Shown here: positions 22,457 through 33,441 of the stretch, piece after piece
Numbering within the stretch: position 1 is the first letter of the stretch
Layout of the letters: every line of letters starts with the position of its first letter
From: Tridacna crocea
Lineage: Eukaryota > Mollusca > Bivalvia > Cardiida > Cardiidae
Direction of reading: 5' to 3'
DNA: 64,000 bases
Assembly (NCBI GenBank): GCA_943736015.1
Contig: OX031060.1
Location: 13,963,501 to 14,027,500, forward strand
Position numbers and translations under genes: made by a program
The notes under the pieces: model-generated
What the model saw: the letters and a program-made list of their open reading frames with translations, nothing else
Databases searched by the model: none
What the model was told of the DNA's origin: nothing

Positions 22457-22765
22457 TATCTTCCCGAGCTTGGCTTATACTAGTATTAGTTTTTGTGATC
22501 TAGATCTGTATTCATTTGGGAACTCGAAAAAAGACTTGTCTTTTGTATTGTGCGCATGTGCTTTTTTTTTACGGCCGATCCTTTTTATCTGTCATTACTT
22601 CAATTTCCTGCTTTTTTAAAGGACTTTCGCACATGGATGTAGCTGAAATGTGATATTACAGGATTTTAAACTGATTCAGCTGTATTAAATGACAATATTT
22701 GAGGCAGGTGCAAAATGTTCTCCTATGATCCAAAGTTTTTATTTTTTCTCTTATAATTTTTATTG

Positions 22766-22792
22766 AGATAGATAGATAGATAGATAGATAGA
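22766..22792. repeat. (GATA)n microsatellite
   Basis: Six to seven perfect GATA units. Read on the minus strand it is the tail of the LINE fragment. Confidence 0.9.
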
Positions 22793-23345
22793 AAGATATT
22801 CAGACAAGTACACATGTACATAGTCATAATACATAAACAAACATTATTATGCAAATGAGTCAAGAATCTACCTCAAAAAAGATGCACACCGACAATTTTC
22901 TTATAACATTAACAAATTTCTATAATTTAACATTGTATACAGAAGTATTTAAGAATGAACTTATAGTTATTTATCATATGAAAATAATAGATTCTTTCTA
23001 TAAATGCCTGTTTTGCGTACAATGCAAGGTTAAATAATTCACTTTTATTATTCGAACAAAGAAGTTTTAACAGTTTTAAGGTACTTGGATTTTTATAAAA
23101 ATACTCTTTTATATATCTTTTTCGCCGCGTGAGGAATGATAAAATGGACACTTCAAGATGAGATGGAATTTGTCCTCTATGTCGCCAGAGTTACATATAA
23201 GACAAATCCGTTCGTTTCTAAGAATTATGTTTGGACCAAACCTACCAGGCTGAATACGAAATGAATGAGATGAAGTTCTTAACTTAAAAATTAACGTTCT
23301 TCGACTAAATGGCAAAATATCTAAATATGTTTCATAACTAGTTTT
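22766..23345 (-). mobile_element. LINE 3' fragment with (TATC)n tail
   Basis: On the minus strand from about 23,345, translated pieces read YLDILPFSRRTLIFKL, RTSSHSFRIQPGRF, NERICLICNSGDIEDKFHL and CPFY. After a frame break, YIKEYFYKNPSTLKLLKLL follows. This is the post-RT C-terminal domain of an invertebrate LINE, with its Cys-x2-Cys...His...Cys cluster. The minus-strand 3' end runs into a TATC tandem repeat (22,766-22,792), a plausible retrotransposon tail. It is truncated and frame-broken, so inactive. Confidence 0.78.
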
Positions 23346-24033
23346 CTTTCAAATACTTGTACAAATGTAAAGAAGGGGATGCTGATATTGTGGCAAAGCA
23401 ACCTTGAATGAAATTATCTATTAATCGTTACTTAAAGATCAAAGCAAATTCTTCAAATGCTTTCTTGAGCATAGTACCTTGTTGCTTTATCGTTATTAAT
23501 CATGCATTGGTTCATCTGTTTGGACTACATGTACGTAAGTGCAGTCATTTTATCATCCTGATTTCATGTTTTGTTTTACATTGTCCTGAAGGTTACATTG
23601 TAAAAAAGATTTGTTCCGGGACTATCATTACTTGAATGATTGTCATCAATTTTTACTTTCTAAAAATGAAATTATTACTATTATTTGTATTACTAATGGT
23701 ATTAAATGTTACCTTTTTGTCATAGTCATACGTTCACTGATTTATACTAGTAGTTAACGTAAAAGATATATGATCTAGTTACTTGGATTTGCAAAGTTTA
23801 CACTATCTTTCTAAGCCATTATTAGTTGAAGTGCTTGAATATATTGTGTTAAAGGGTATTTCAACATTATTTCAGATATGTCGCTGCAGTTAGAATACCT
23901 TTTCGTATTTTCCCGGAGTTTCTTCTACCAATGCTTTATACAATATTCTTGTCAAGGCGTTGACTGCTTTCCAACATAACTATCGCAAAGATCAGCGATG
24001 GAACTCGAAGGAATGACAAGTCGGTCGTACCAG
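23346..24033. other. Intergenic, nothing recognised
   Basis: The open frame 23,408-23,635 has no domain. Upstream LINE sequence may extend slightly past 23,346 but was not recognisable. Confidence 0.4.
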
Positions 24034-24264
24034 CCGGTGTAATGCAGAGAAATGACCCTAGGAGTCATTTCACTACGTAGAGAGGAATTACCCGGGTCAT
24101 TATTCTACGCAGAGAAATAACCCTCGGCGTCATTCCTCTACATAGAGAAATGGCCCATGGGTCATTCCTCTACGTAGTGAAATGACTTCTGTGGTCATTT
24201 CTCTCCGTAGAATAATGACCGGGATCATTTTGTAGGGGAGGGTCATTTCTCTGCATTACACCGG
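24034..24264. mobile_element. Family I element: chained CTACGTAG hairpins
   Basis: Ends CCGGTGTAATGCAGAGAAAT and ATTTCTCTGCATTACACCGG are perfect inverted repeats. Between them, GAAATGACCC / GGGTCATTTC half-sites separated by CTACGTAG-like spacers alternate along the whole length. The element can fold as one long hairpin or as a row of small ones. A second copy lies at 47,562-47,742. Confidence 0.85.
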
Positions 24265-24381
24265 AAGTCAAAATTTGTGGCAACACCATATAAATTTGAG
24301 TGCGCAGATTAAGTCTATGAACTGAATTATTAAATCGAGGGACGAAAAAAAAAGAAAATCGAAGGTAATCTGCATCTTATA

Positions 24382-24608
24382 TTCACATTACCAAAGGACA
24401 AAATTTTCGAATTTTACAAATCGAAAACATTAGCAGGCAGTACCTTAAACGCTGCTTAAAAGGTGCAAAATGTCTTTTCAAGGTTGAGAAAATATTAGGG
24501 AAAAAGGGAGAAATGCTGGTGACTATCGTTATCTTCTATTCCCACTCCGTTTACAAAAGCCTCCTTTCTAAAAATTGTTGAAACTCGGCATTGTTTGGCA
24601 AAGGGTTG
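24382..24608 (+). repeat. Decayed TTAA hairpin element
   Basis: TTCACATTACCAAAGGAC at the left and GTTTGGCAAAGGGTTGA at the right. The GGGAAAAAGGGAGAAATGCT arm has lost most of its partner. Confidence 0.6.
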
Positions 24609-26041
24609 AATTCTGCAGTCCACAATTATTGAACTTTAAATAAATGCACGCAGAACTAGTTTTCACCGCCTCAATATGTTTAACGGCAGCGATCAACCCT
24701 GCACTTCCGGTTGTCCTCTGCATCGGTGCACTTAGGTAGACTAGCTTGTAGATATATACGATTATATATAGGTCAAATGTATGCTATAAAATAAAGTTTA
24801 AAAGGTGAAACAAATGTCAAATTCTGCAAAGACTCTGCAGGCTAAAATAAAGCTTGTTCGAATCTTATTCTCCCTGCTAAAGAGTGTGGTCTACTTTTCT
24901 CGGCGATTATATATTTTGTAAGCGGTGATGAGCCCAGTACTACAACAGTTGTCTTGTGGTTAACCACAGAATTAGATTATCTCCTTACACGAGGCAAACG
25001 TTGTGTACTTTAGATTAAGCCGTAATGAAACAGATCTGAAATATTTGTGAACACGTGTGCGAAAGGTATTTGCACTTGAAGATTTTTCTTTTTAAACAAG
25101 TAGTCTAGTTTAAAATACGTGAAGAACAAAATTACCACTGTTACAGCAATTAGAGTACTACACCGTATATCTTAAGGATTTTTGCAAATCAATCAGATGA
25201 CTACTAAAAATGTTAATAGACGAAAGTATAATTACGAAACATGCAGAAATTGCCTTTTTTCCTCAGTTTTTCCCATTGGTCTTAATGGTTAATGCCTTCA
25301 CCTATATTTGTGCTGTCCTTGGTGAGAAAATGAACTTTATGAACTTTCAATGAATACGCTACGTATTAGTAGTTCATACTTAAAATGGTTGTGCTTTTGC
25401 CGACATTATATCATTGCAAAAAAAGTTACAATTCTTTTCCGGGATGATCTCCTGGATTTTATCGAGACCAATATGAACGGGGTGTTTCAAATAGTCTTCT
25501 TTAGTGCGACAAGATCTGCATAGACTAATAAAACTAATAATCACAAAACTTTATCAGAAAGTTTGTCTCTTCGATATCTAGGTCAAGGTCGAAGTCGACA
25601 TTGTATCATATGTATACTTGTAGGGGTCAAAGAACGTCAGTGGTAAAAAATAAATGGAAAATCTTGTTTATATATTAGAGACCGTCATTTATTCCATTGT
25701 CTATCCTTCACTAATTAAAATGTGGAAGAATTCTTTTTCTTTTTTCGAGTGAGAAAAAAATATATCAAAAATGGGTCATGGCCTATGCTGTTAAAACTAA
25801 GTTATACGAAAAGTTCGGCTTAATGAATTGATGTTCACATAATGTTCCATCTAACAACCGGAGTTGTCTTCGGACAGTTTCTCTTTTTTTAAGCGTAGCT
25901 GAATATGCTGGCATTTGACCTACTTTCTGGTATTGATAACAAACAAATGAATAGAAAATTGTGATTGGTCAGAAATGTCGAGATTTTTTCCAGGGCCACT
26001 GCCTATTTGGTGTCGAATTTACGCTATCTTTTTTTTAAAGA
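24609..26041. other. Intergenic, nothing recognised
   Basis: AT-rich, no domain-bearing frames, no clear hairpin element. Confidence 0.45.
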
Positions 26042-26128
26042 TATATCGTCCTTTTACTTCCAAAATCTCGTAACTACAGCTTGTTACACGCTGTAGTTAC
26101 GAGGATTTGGACGTAAACCAACGATATC
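26042..26128. repeat. Family D palindrome
   Basis: TCTCGTAACTACAGCTTGT is complemented by CACGCTGTAGTTACGAGGAT. The outer arms ATATCGTCC...ACTTCC and GGACGT...CGATAT also pair. The same core is at 43,473 and 44,319. Confidence 0.75.
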
Positions 26129-26432
26129 TTTTTCCCTATACCATTTTAGTATCAATAACAGACTTGGTCTAGGGTAAACAATAATGGACACTGCTATACC
26201 CTTGTTTGAGTTAAGTCTGTTCACCGATATTTACGTCAAAGAAACTGATAAATGTTTCAAAACTCCAGATTCCTCCTTACGTATAGATTTGTATTATCAT
26301 ATCTGGTTGCTTTGTAATTTTACTGTCGACAAGGTGTGTCCAAAGCGATTCGAACCTCCTGAACTTTTTTCCCGAAAGCGTAAAATAAGAACGTTAAAAA
26401 GGAATAAAAAACAGAACTACCTGTTTATCATT

Positions 26433-26595
26433 CAGCCACATGATCGCGATTTTTAACAACCCTGATACATAAGGCTTTTGAAAACATTGTGGATAAAGGA
26501 GAAAATGCCAGTCTCCTTTTTTACAATGTTTTCTGTCATTTTCATACACAAGACCCATCATTTTTGTCTTCTGCAGATGTTGTCAATTCAGATGA
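26433..26595 (-). repeat. Truncated family A element ending in the minisatellite
   Basis: AACAACCCTGATACATAAGG, TTTTGAAAACATTGTGG and CTTCTGCAGATGTTGTCAAT are family A (minus orientation). The hairpin is shortened, and the outer end beyond 26,595 has been replaced by the tandem repeat. Confidence 0.6.
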
Positions 26596-27315
26596 ATCAG
26601 CGACTTACCGTCCTTATGATTATATGTACGCTTTGTTTTCTACCAGTAGCAGGAGAGGTCAGGCGGCGACTTACCGTCTGTATGCGCCACTGAACACTTT
26701 GTTTTCTACTAGTAGCACGAGACGGCAGGCGGCGAGTCACCGTCCTTGTGAACTCATGACCACTTTTTTACTAGTAACACGAGATGGCAGGCGGCGAGTC
26801 ACCGCCTTTGTGAACCCATGAACACTTTTTTTGTTTGTTTGTTTTCTACTAGTTACACGAGACGTAAGACGGCGACATACAATCTTTATCGGCCCTTGAA
26901 CACTTTATTTGTTTTCTACTAATAGCATGAGACATCAGACGGCGAGTTACCATCCCTGTGAAACCCATGGACACTTTTTTTCTGTTGTCTGCAGGTAGCA
27001 CGAGACTTCAGGCGGCGATCTAACATCTCTACGAACCATGAACACTTTAATTTGTTTTCCACTATTGGGACGAGACGTCAGGCGGCGACATACCGTTTCT
27101 GTCAGCCCATGAACATTTTTTTTCAAGTAGTGGCATTAGACGTCAGGCGGCGACTTACCGTTAACGCACGAAAAAATAGTTTGTCCTCTACTAGTAGTAG
27201 AGACGTCATGCTGCGACTTACAGTCTCTATGAACCCATGCGAACTTTATTTTTTTGATACTAGTATCAAGAGGCACCAGGCAGCGACTTGCGACCTCTGT
27301 GAACCCATGTATGAT
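26596..27315. repeat. Minisatellite, about 11 units of 60-78 bp
   Basis: Units carry CTACTAGTAGCACGAGACG, then TCAGGCGGCGACTTACCGTC, then TNTGAACCCATGAACACTTT plus a T-rich spacer. GGCGGCGA-type blocks occur near 26,598, 26,662, 26,730, 26,792, 26,870, 26,939, 27,012, 27,083, 27,147, 27,211 and 27,281. Unit length varies through the T-rich spacer. Confidence 0.9.
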
Positions 27316-28234
27316 GATTTCTTCTTCCTACATTGATGTACAATGAATAAACCTATAAGTAATTTTAAGACTACATAATTATATGAATAGCTATTAATGT
27401 TGATATACAAGCCATTTGGAAATAGAGAAAAGTGGCAGTTATTCCTTCCGCCGTCGACAGGTGGTTCTAACACTTTACCCTTTATGTGCAGTTTGCGAGA
27501 CTGAGAAGGCTATTGCGGACTATGTAAATTTAGATTGGACTACACATAAAGTGCAGTTTAAATTGGATTTAGACTATCCGATGCAGGCATATTTTTGCGA
27601 CAAAAAGGTTTGAAATCATGTACGTGAGGCTTGAAGTTTAATTTACTAGCAGTTCAAAGATTAAGTAGATTAACACCCTGGGCAAGAATATCAGGGGTCA
27701 TGGGTAACAGTAGTGGCGCAGGTGCATTAAGCCCCTTTTTCACAGAGTATGGTTCGTAAATGTTAAACACCCTTTTCACAGATCATGATTCAAATGAATC
27801 CGGTTGTTTTGTTTCTCAGAGATTCCTACGGTTACACGGTGCACACAGAGCACTCACTTTGCTATTGAAGTTGTTTTACGACAGACTCATCTCAAGTGAT
27901 CTCACATAATCGAAATCCCAGTGGTAGAAGATTATTTATCCATACTCTTTGAAAAGGGGGTTTGATGCGTCTGCGAAAAGTATCGACCCAGGTTGACCCA
28001 ATAAGTAAATTTCTTTGCATTATGATAATAGTTTTTGGATAATGTGTAATCATATCATATCAAAGGTTCGAATCCACTGATCATTTTGGGTCAGGCTTTG
28101 AAACTGCCAGCATCTTTTCTGTTCAGTAAAACCATTTCTGCGTCTTAGAAAAATATCCTTATTAGTGTAATAAGGCCTCTGGCCCACAATACAAATACTA
28201 TGGATTTTACCTTTTAACAAATAGCAATGTGCCA
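27316..28234. other. Intergenic with a fragment of the family H host repeat
   Basis: GGTGCATTAAGCCCCTTTTT (27,722) and CTGCGAAAAGTATCGACCCA (27,970) match the surroundings of the hairpin at 4,144. No gene recognised. Confidence 0.4.
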
Positions 28235-28242
28235 ACTTCTAT

Positions 28243-28654
28243 CGTCTTCGCAAGCCAAGGTTACGATCACCACGTGTATCTTACCTTGGCTGATTGAGCC
28301 CGATTTCGATATTCCTGCGATGCGCCCCCTATTGGATATTGGTTATAACCCCCCTTTACATCCTATTTCTGAACGCCAATGAAGTATTGTTTTACAAACC
28401 GCTAACGAATACAACTATTCAACATGAAGCGATAAGCAGACATCCGCGTGGGTTTCCGTGTTTACCTTCTATTCGAAAGGTGGCGACCTTATTCTAATTT
28501 TATCAAAGATGGAATGCTACGAGCGATTTCATTCGTTGCAGTTAGAGCTGGCTGCATCCAGTGAAAAAGCATATCGGGGGGAATGTAAAAATTAAGCTCG
28601 ATCCGCCAAGGGTAGAGTAGCGTTGTGAATCGTCAGCCTTGGCTTGCGAAGATG
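28243..28654. mobile_element. 412-bp TIR element with 8-bp target duplication (hAT-like)
   Basis: The left end CGTCTTCGCAAGCCAAGG and right end CCTTGGCTTGCGAAGATG are inverted. ACTTCTAT flanks both sides (28,235-28,242 and 28,655-28,662), an exact 8-bp duplication as made by hAT transposases. The interior is non-coding, so this is a non-autonomous element. Confidence 0.82.
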
Positions 28655-28662
28655 ACTTCTAT

Positions 28663-29876
28663 ATACATTGCCTTATCTAAGTAACATATAAAGCTACTAA
28701 AGCTTTTGATTCATTCGGGATTCTCACTTTGAAATAAAGGATGGAAGCTTTCCCTGCTGGTTTAAACCCCTAGCTTGACTATTTTCTTTTTAAGGATTGT
28801 TGATAGTCATGGCGACTGGATTTCATTTGTCTCTCATAACTGACCATCGTTTTATGGATGGTTATGTTGGAAAATAACCATTGACTTGGAAAGAATTTTG
28901 TGCAAAATTTTGTACGAAATAAAAGAAACTCAAGGAGAGCACGTATAGGTGCACTGGCCGCATTAGGTAACTGTAATAATGTTGAAAACGGCAATAATCA
29001 TAATATAAACAAACAAACATTTCTTTGTAGTATCTGTGGAAGACAATACCATTATGAGTTCAATATTGAATTTTGGAGACCACGTATCGTATTTTTTGCA
29101 AAACCGAAGGAAATAAATCCAATTAAACTCGTTTTTTCTCAGGCAAATGAGCTTTCTGTGGAACTCAGCTATGTAACTGGAAATAGCATGTAAAAATACA
29201 CTAGGTGAGGCCATCGATTGTGGAAAAATTACTTTTGATTGAAAATAGTTTCACTCGCTCAAAGCGCGCAAAGTCTTCTATTGGCGCAATGATACAAAAT
29301 TTGTCTAATGACGGTTGGTTCTGGGGTTCTTTTCGCCACATGTTACAGCTAAAGATATTTCAAAATCATTTTTGAGGTACAAATTTAATTCTGTTCGATA
29401 TAATCGTGCATCATGCTGTCAAGGGACGATACTCCTGACTCCTCCTAAAGATTGAAGGGAGACCACCAATACACAAATAATTCAAACTTTGCACTTAGTA
29501 CTCTCTCTTTAACCAAAAAGGTATTCATTTGCTCAGTAGGTTGACTTTCAAGCCAAAAATTGAATAATATTTATCTTTTTCTTTCAAATTATTAACTCAC
29601 ACAATGGGTTCCTTAACGAATACCAGTTCAACGTTCTCAACGCTTTGATTTTTTCAGTGTCAAATAGATAATCTTGATCAGTATACTATTTCAAATGTTT
29701 CTTACTCCAGAAACCCTGCACAACATGTTCAATAGTATCCGACACATTCGACAACATGGAACCAACAAAATTTGGCTGCATGTTCTACAAAGTATGATCT
29801 TAATCCATTCTGTTTTCTGGTTTCCAGCAGTTCTTCAGTTCTTAAAATGTTTTCAGATGCCTTCTACTACTAAGCC
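28663..29876. other. Intergenic, nothing recognised
   Basis: The open frame 28,900-29,193 contains CSICGRQYHYEF, which is too little to call a zinc finger. No splice-linked neighbour found. Confidence 0.4.
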
Positions 29877-30106
29877 TTATACCTTTTATTGAACAATCCC
29901 TGGTTTTAATGATCCCAGGAAAAACACCTTCTGAAAACACAGTGGGAAAAGGAGAAAATGCTGGTAACCAGCATTTTCTCCTTTTCCCACAATGTTTTCT
30001 ACTCTTCCAAAGTCATATTTCAATTTTTGAGTCGCACTTATTTTATCGTCTGCTAATGCTTTCAATTTGGAGAAGTCTAGAATTATGTTGTTCGGTGAAA
30101 GGTTAA
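29877..30106 (-). mobile_element. TTAA hairpin MITE, family A, complete
   Basis: The left end is decayed (TTATACCTTTTATTGAAC) and the right end is GTTCGGTGAAAGGTTAA. The palindrome at about 29,933-30,000 is nearly perfect, with one arm difference (ACAGTGGG versus CCCACAATG). Confidence 0.8.
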
Positions 30107-30389
30107 GGGTAAAATTCACCCTAAGACACCGGAATGCTCCCCGCCCGCCTAATCAATAGTAGTGGGTTTCCCTTTAAAACAAATTCGATAGCCAGAGAGC
30201 TTGTGATACGAGTGGAATTCTACGGAAGGTATTAGATTTTTTTTCTATTCTTTAACGCATTGAATTTCGGATATAAAGTCCTGGATCTTTAAAGAAACGA
30301 TGCTTAGCGTAGGACTTAGATGAATATAGAAATATCGATAAGAATTTTAAAATAAACCATGTCTGACTCAATCACGAGTTTTAACGCCC

Positions 30390-30590
30390 GTGAGGAATAA
30401 CTGTTTTGCAAGCATCGTTGAGAAAGAAGAAAATGCCGTTTACCAGCATTTCCTCCTTTTCTCACAATGTTTTATCTCCTCTTTCACAGAGACATTCAAT
30501 AATTTGAACCATATTTAATATTTCGTATGGAAACGTGCTTTCGGCTGGGTAAAAATTTTGTCATCTGATAAAGGGACAATCGGCTATCAA
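30390..30590 (-). repeat. Decayed TTAA hairpin element
   Basis: AAGAAAATGCCGTTTACCAG and CATTTCCTCCTTTTCTCACA retain the hairpin. The arm TCTGATAAAGGG marks the far end. Confidence 0.6.
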
Positions 30591-30815
30591 AGATATACAG
30601 GCGGGAAAAGAGAAACATCTACTTTTGCCATAGTGTATTTACGAGTACTTACTGAGATATCTTTTTTATTCACTTTTTAAAAGCTGTCTTTTTGGCAAAA
30701 AGTTCCTTGTAAACAATAAAAGCATTGTTCAAGATATTTTTAGAAGCCAATTGCAGTCTGATTTCAAAAGCTAACTTTCTAGGTAATAGGAAATTGCTCA
30801 GACTGTTCGGGGCAA

Positions 30816-31005
30816 AGATTCACCAACCATTCTTACGACTTTTCTTATTCTTGTGTTGAAATGTATTCTAGATTTGGAAGTAAGACAATTTCCGATTGGC
30901 TAAACCACATGGTTTACCCAATCAAAAGTTGTGTTACTTCGAATTTTGAAAAGTCTTGAGAGTAAGACCAAGAATATTTTCTAAGCAATGGTTGATGAAT
31001 ACGAA
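30816..31005. repeat. Family E palindrome
   Basis: ATTCACCAACCATTCTTACG and GCAATGGTTGATGAATACG form the outer arms. The inner arms are TTCCGATTGGCTAAACCA and TGGTTTACCCAATCAAAAGT. Confidence 0.8.
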
Positions 31006-31007
31006 AG

Positions 31008-31157
31008 TCCGAATATGAAAGTAATACAACTTCCGATAAGCTGAACAACTTGGCTAAAATGGCTTAGCTAATCAGAATTTTGTGTTACTGCAAATTTAGA
31101 AAAATTCTTGAGAATTATACAAAGACTGTATTTAGGACTGGTTGATGAGTACGGAAG
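31008..31157. repeat. Family E palindrome, left-truncated, abutting the previous one
   Basis: It begins inside the left arm (AATATGAAAGTAATACAACT) and keeps the complete right arm to GGTTGATGAGTACGGA. Confidence 0.65.
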
Positions 31158-31173
31158 CGGATCGCGTGGTCGG

Positions 31174-31183
31174 TATAAATAGG
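31174..31183 (+). promoter_or_regulatory. TATA-box-like motif, role unknown
   Basis: TATAAATAGGGGG is an excellent match to a TATA box. A good 5' splice site (AAAGCACAG/GTGAGC) lies at 31,600/31,601. Together they could mark an alternative distal first exon for the insulin-like gene, but nothing links them directly. Confidence 0.2.
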
Positions 31184-31638
31184 GGGACGTTTTGAAAAAT
31201 CATAATTATCTTTTCTGGTAATTGGTAGTCAAATGACATGTGTAAATCACGCTAGAGATATTTTTTGTCGATATCTGAAATTACAAGGCGATGAATGCTG
31301 GTGTTGCTTTGATATGTACTTAATCAGAATTTTCGCATCCTTTTTAATCCTTAGACTGCTAAGCATGACACAAAGGAATTTCGCACTGTGCAGTCTGATC
31401 TTTGTGTGCAGCACCCAATAAGGAGGTGCATCCCCCATGTCGGTCTGCACTTTCCGCTAGACTTACACGGATCAATACCTTATGTAGATTCGTTTAACCC
31501 TCTTTTCACAGAGTATGGCGCGTTGACGTCAACATGGCCGCTCGCCATATTTCAGTTCTTTCACAAAGTTAAAATTGTTTGATGCTGTATGAAAGCACAG
31601 GTGAGCGGTGAAGAGCTACCATTTTCCTCTTGTCTCTG

Positions 31639-31865
31639 TTATACCTTTCCCAAACAACAAATTTTGAACCCTTCCAAACCGAAAGAGTTTGCAGACGACA
31701 ATTTTAGATTCGGAGAAAATTGCAGAATGTTCTCAAAAAGGCTAGAAAACACTGTGGGAAAAGGAGTAATTGCTCGTTACGAGCAATTTCTCCTTTTCCC
31801 ACAGTGTTTTTAAAGACTTTTACTGCAGACAGGTAAAAGGCAGGGCTTGTTTGCGAAAGGGGTAA
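31639..31865 (+). mobile_element. TTAA hairpin MITE, family B, complete
   Basis: The ends TTATACCTTTCCCAAAC and GTTTGCGAAAGGGGTAA have one mutated TTAA each. The palindrome at about 31,745-31,812 has the AATTGCTCGTTACGAGCAATT core and is perfect. Confidence 0.84.
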
Positions 31866-32770
31866 TAAAATATCTCTTTCAGGTGATGGAGCATATTTGT
31901 TGTCACCAGTAAACTTGTCCCTGTCAAGTTCTTTAGACAGCATGCATCGTATTGCTTTGTGCTTCAAACAAGTGGGATTTTCATTGCACCGACCTCGTGG
32001 TACACTTCACAGACAAATGTATTTTAGTACCCGCTTTTTTTACCTTTTGGCTTTCTTAACTTTGTACATCACGATTTCAAAAATTTACCCCTTGAAAGTG
32101 ATCTGCCTTTTTACTCAGGTATGAACTTGTTTTCCTTTCATTAAAGATGCCCGTCCACAGCCGGTGAGCTAAAAGGCTGTTAGATTTCAAACAATTTAGA
32201 CTGGTACAAAAATCGGTCCTTTGTGTAAATATGGATAAATTACTAACATAATACAGTGTTTTTGAAAAAAAAAAGAAACACAGATTTGTTTTAGAAACCG
32301 ACCATTAATCATAAGAAAACTAACTGGCTGACGAACGAAGCTGTAAACAATGGCGGTGCATCACGGAAATTTATCCGCCCAGAGTCGATACGGTGTAATT
32401 TGCATAAAAGTTGCGGCCTCCGTCTGAAAATCGAGGATACAACAGAGAAGCCTACATTTTGCTTCGTTTACCTTATTAGACACAGAGCGAAGGTCAAATA
32501 TAGACACGTGACAGAATGCATGATCATCATACGAATCTACCCGAATGTATAACGGATATATCGAGATCTTCGATTCAAAAACCGGAAGCGACGAGTCTGT
32601 TTACATGGAAGGCCGCAACTCAGCAAAATGCGTTTTCTATCGACTTTAATCTAAACAACCTTGCAACCGTCAGGCGCAATATTTTGCATGAGCATATAAG
32701 AATGACTATAGTCTGATAAAATAAGGACAAAATGAGTTAAAATTGGCTACAAAAGAGTATTTGGGCCTCT
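31866..32770. other. Intergenic, nothing recognised
   Basis: Small frames at 31,897-32,124 and 32,516-32,716 have no domain. Confidence 0.4.
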
Positions 32771-33000
32771 TGAACCCATTACCAAACAATCCCTATACTT
32801 TTGACGACCCTGAGAAAGAGGCCTATAGAAAACAGTGCGGGAAAAGGAGAAAATGCTGGTAACCACCATTTTCTCCTTTTCCCACAATGTTTACTACTAT
32901 TCACAAAACAAATTTAAAATTTTCAATAACTTTGTTTTGTTGTCTGCAAATACTTTCGATTAGGGCAAGCCTAAGATATTGTCGTTTGGTAATGAGTTAA
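32771..33000 (-). mobile_element. TTAA hairpin MITE, family A, complete
   Basis: The left end TGAACCCATTACCAAAC has a mutated TTAA. The right end is GTTTGGTAATGAGTTAA. It sits directly before the putative insulin-gene promoter block. Confidence 0.82.
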
Positions 33001-33020
33001 GAGTCATGTTGTAGTGCTAT

Positions 33021-33127
33021 CGTTGTCTGCGCATGTCATATTCTTCGAAGATTCGACTGTCTTATATGACGCATCACTAGCCCCAAAAGCGGGCTGACTG
33101 TAATATTACGTTCTATAAAGTAGTAAT
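33021..33127 (+). promoter_or_regulatory. Putative promoter block of the insulin-like gene (repeated at 63,894)
   Basis: A 107-bp block that recurs ungapped at the right window edge. Its first 58 bases differ at one position between the two copies. It contains the palindrome TCTTCGAAGA, the CRE/AP-1-like TGACGCATCA and, at its 3' end, CTATAAAGTAG. TATAAAG is at 33,114-33,120, so a start of transcription near 33,145 would give a short first exon ending at ACGAG/GTAGCG (33,227/33,228). An intron of 201 bp would then run to the acceptor before 33,429. The promoter role is inferred from position. It could instead be an unknown repeat. Confidence 0.42.
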
Positions 33128-33441
33128 GAAGAAAATAGCTTTTATCAATACGTTTGAGGAGAAATGAGACCTGCTTTAGCTCCAGATTTCTCTAGACTAA
33201 TGATTATAGCTGAGTGAATTGTACGAGGTAGCGTTTAATTGAGTAAACGTTTATTCTAGTTTGAAATTCAAAGTAACGGTTGTCGCGTAGGAAAGTGGTT
33301 CGGTTCTGTACCCAGGATGCCCAAATTAGATAGATGAGTATTAATAGAATGCCACCTAGCGGGAGATAATGGTAGTGCTATAGGCCTATATTTTTCCTCT
33401 AATAACTGAGGTTTCTTTTTCTTTACAGACCGACCTAGAGT

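Noticed and set aside
24034..24264. CRISPR-like short palindromic repeats
   Set aside because: The repeats alternate in orientation within one TIR-bounded element and have no unique spacers.
26184..26456. 90-residue frame starting after a family D palindrome
   Set aside because: No recognisable domain; its 3' part runs into a family A element, so it is unlikely to be a gene.
26596..27315. CRISPR-like array
   Set aside because: Units are contiguous tandem repeats without unique spacers and the context is a eukaryotic genome; it is a minisatellite.
28900..29193. 97-residue frame with CSICGRQYH
   Set aside because: One Cys pair without the matching ligands is not enough for a zinc finger; no splice or promoter context.
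31205..31600. Non-coding first exon of the insulin-like gene from the TATAAATAGG motif
   Set aside because: The motif and the CAG/GTGAGC donor are good, but a nearer, duplicated TATA-containing block at 33,021 is a simpler promoter candidate.
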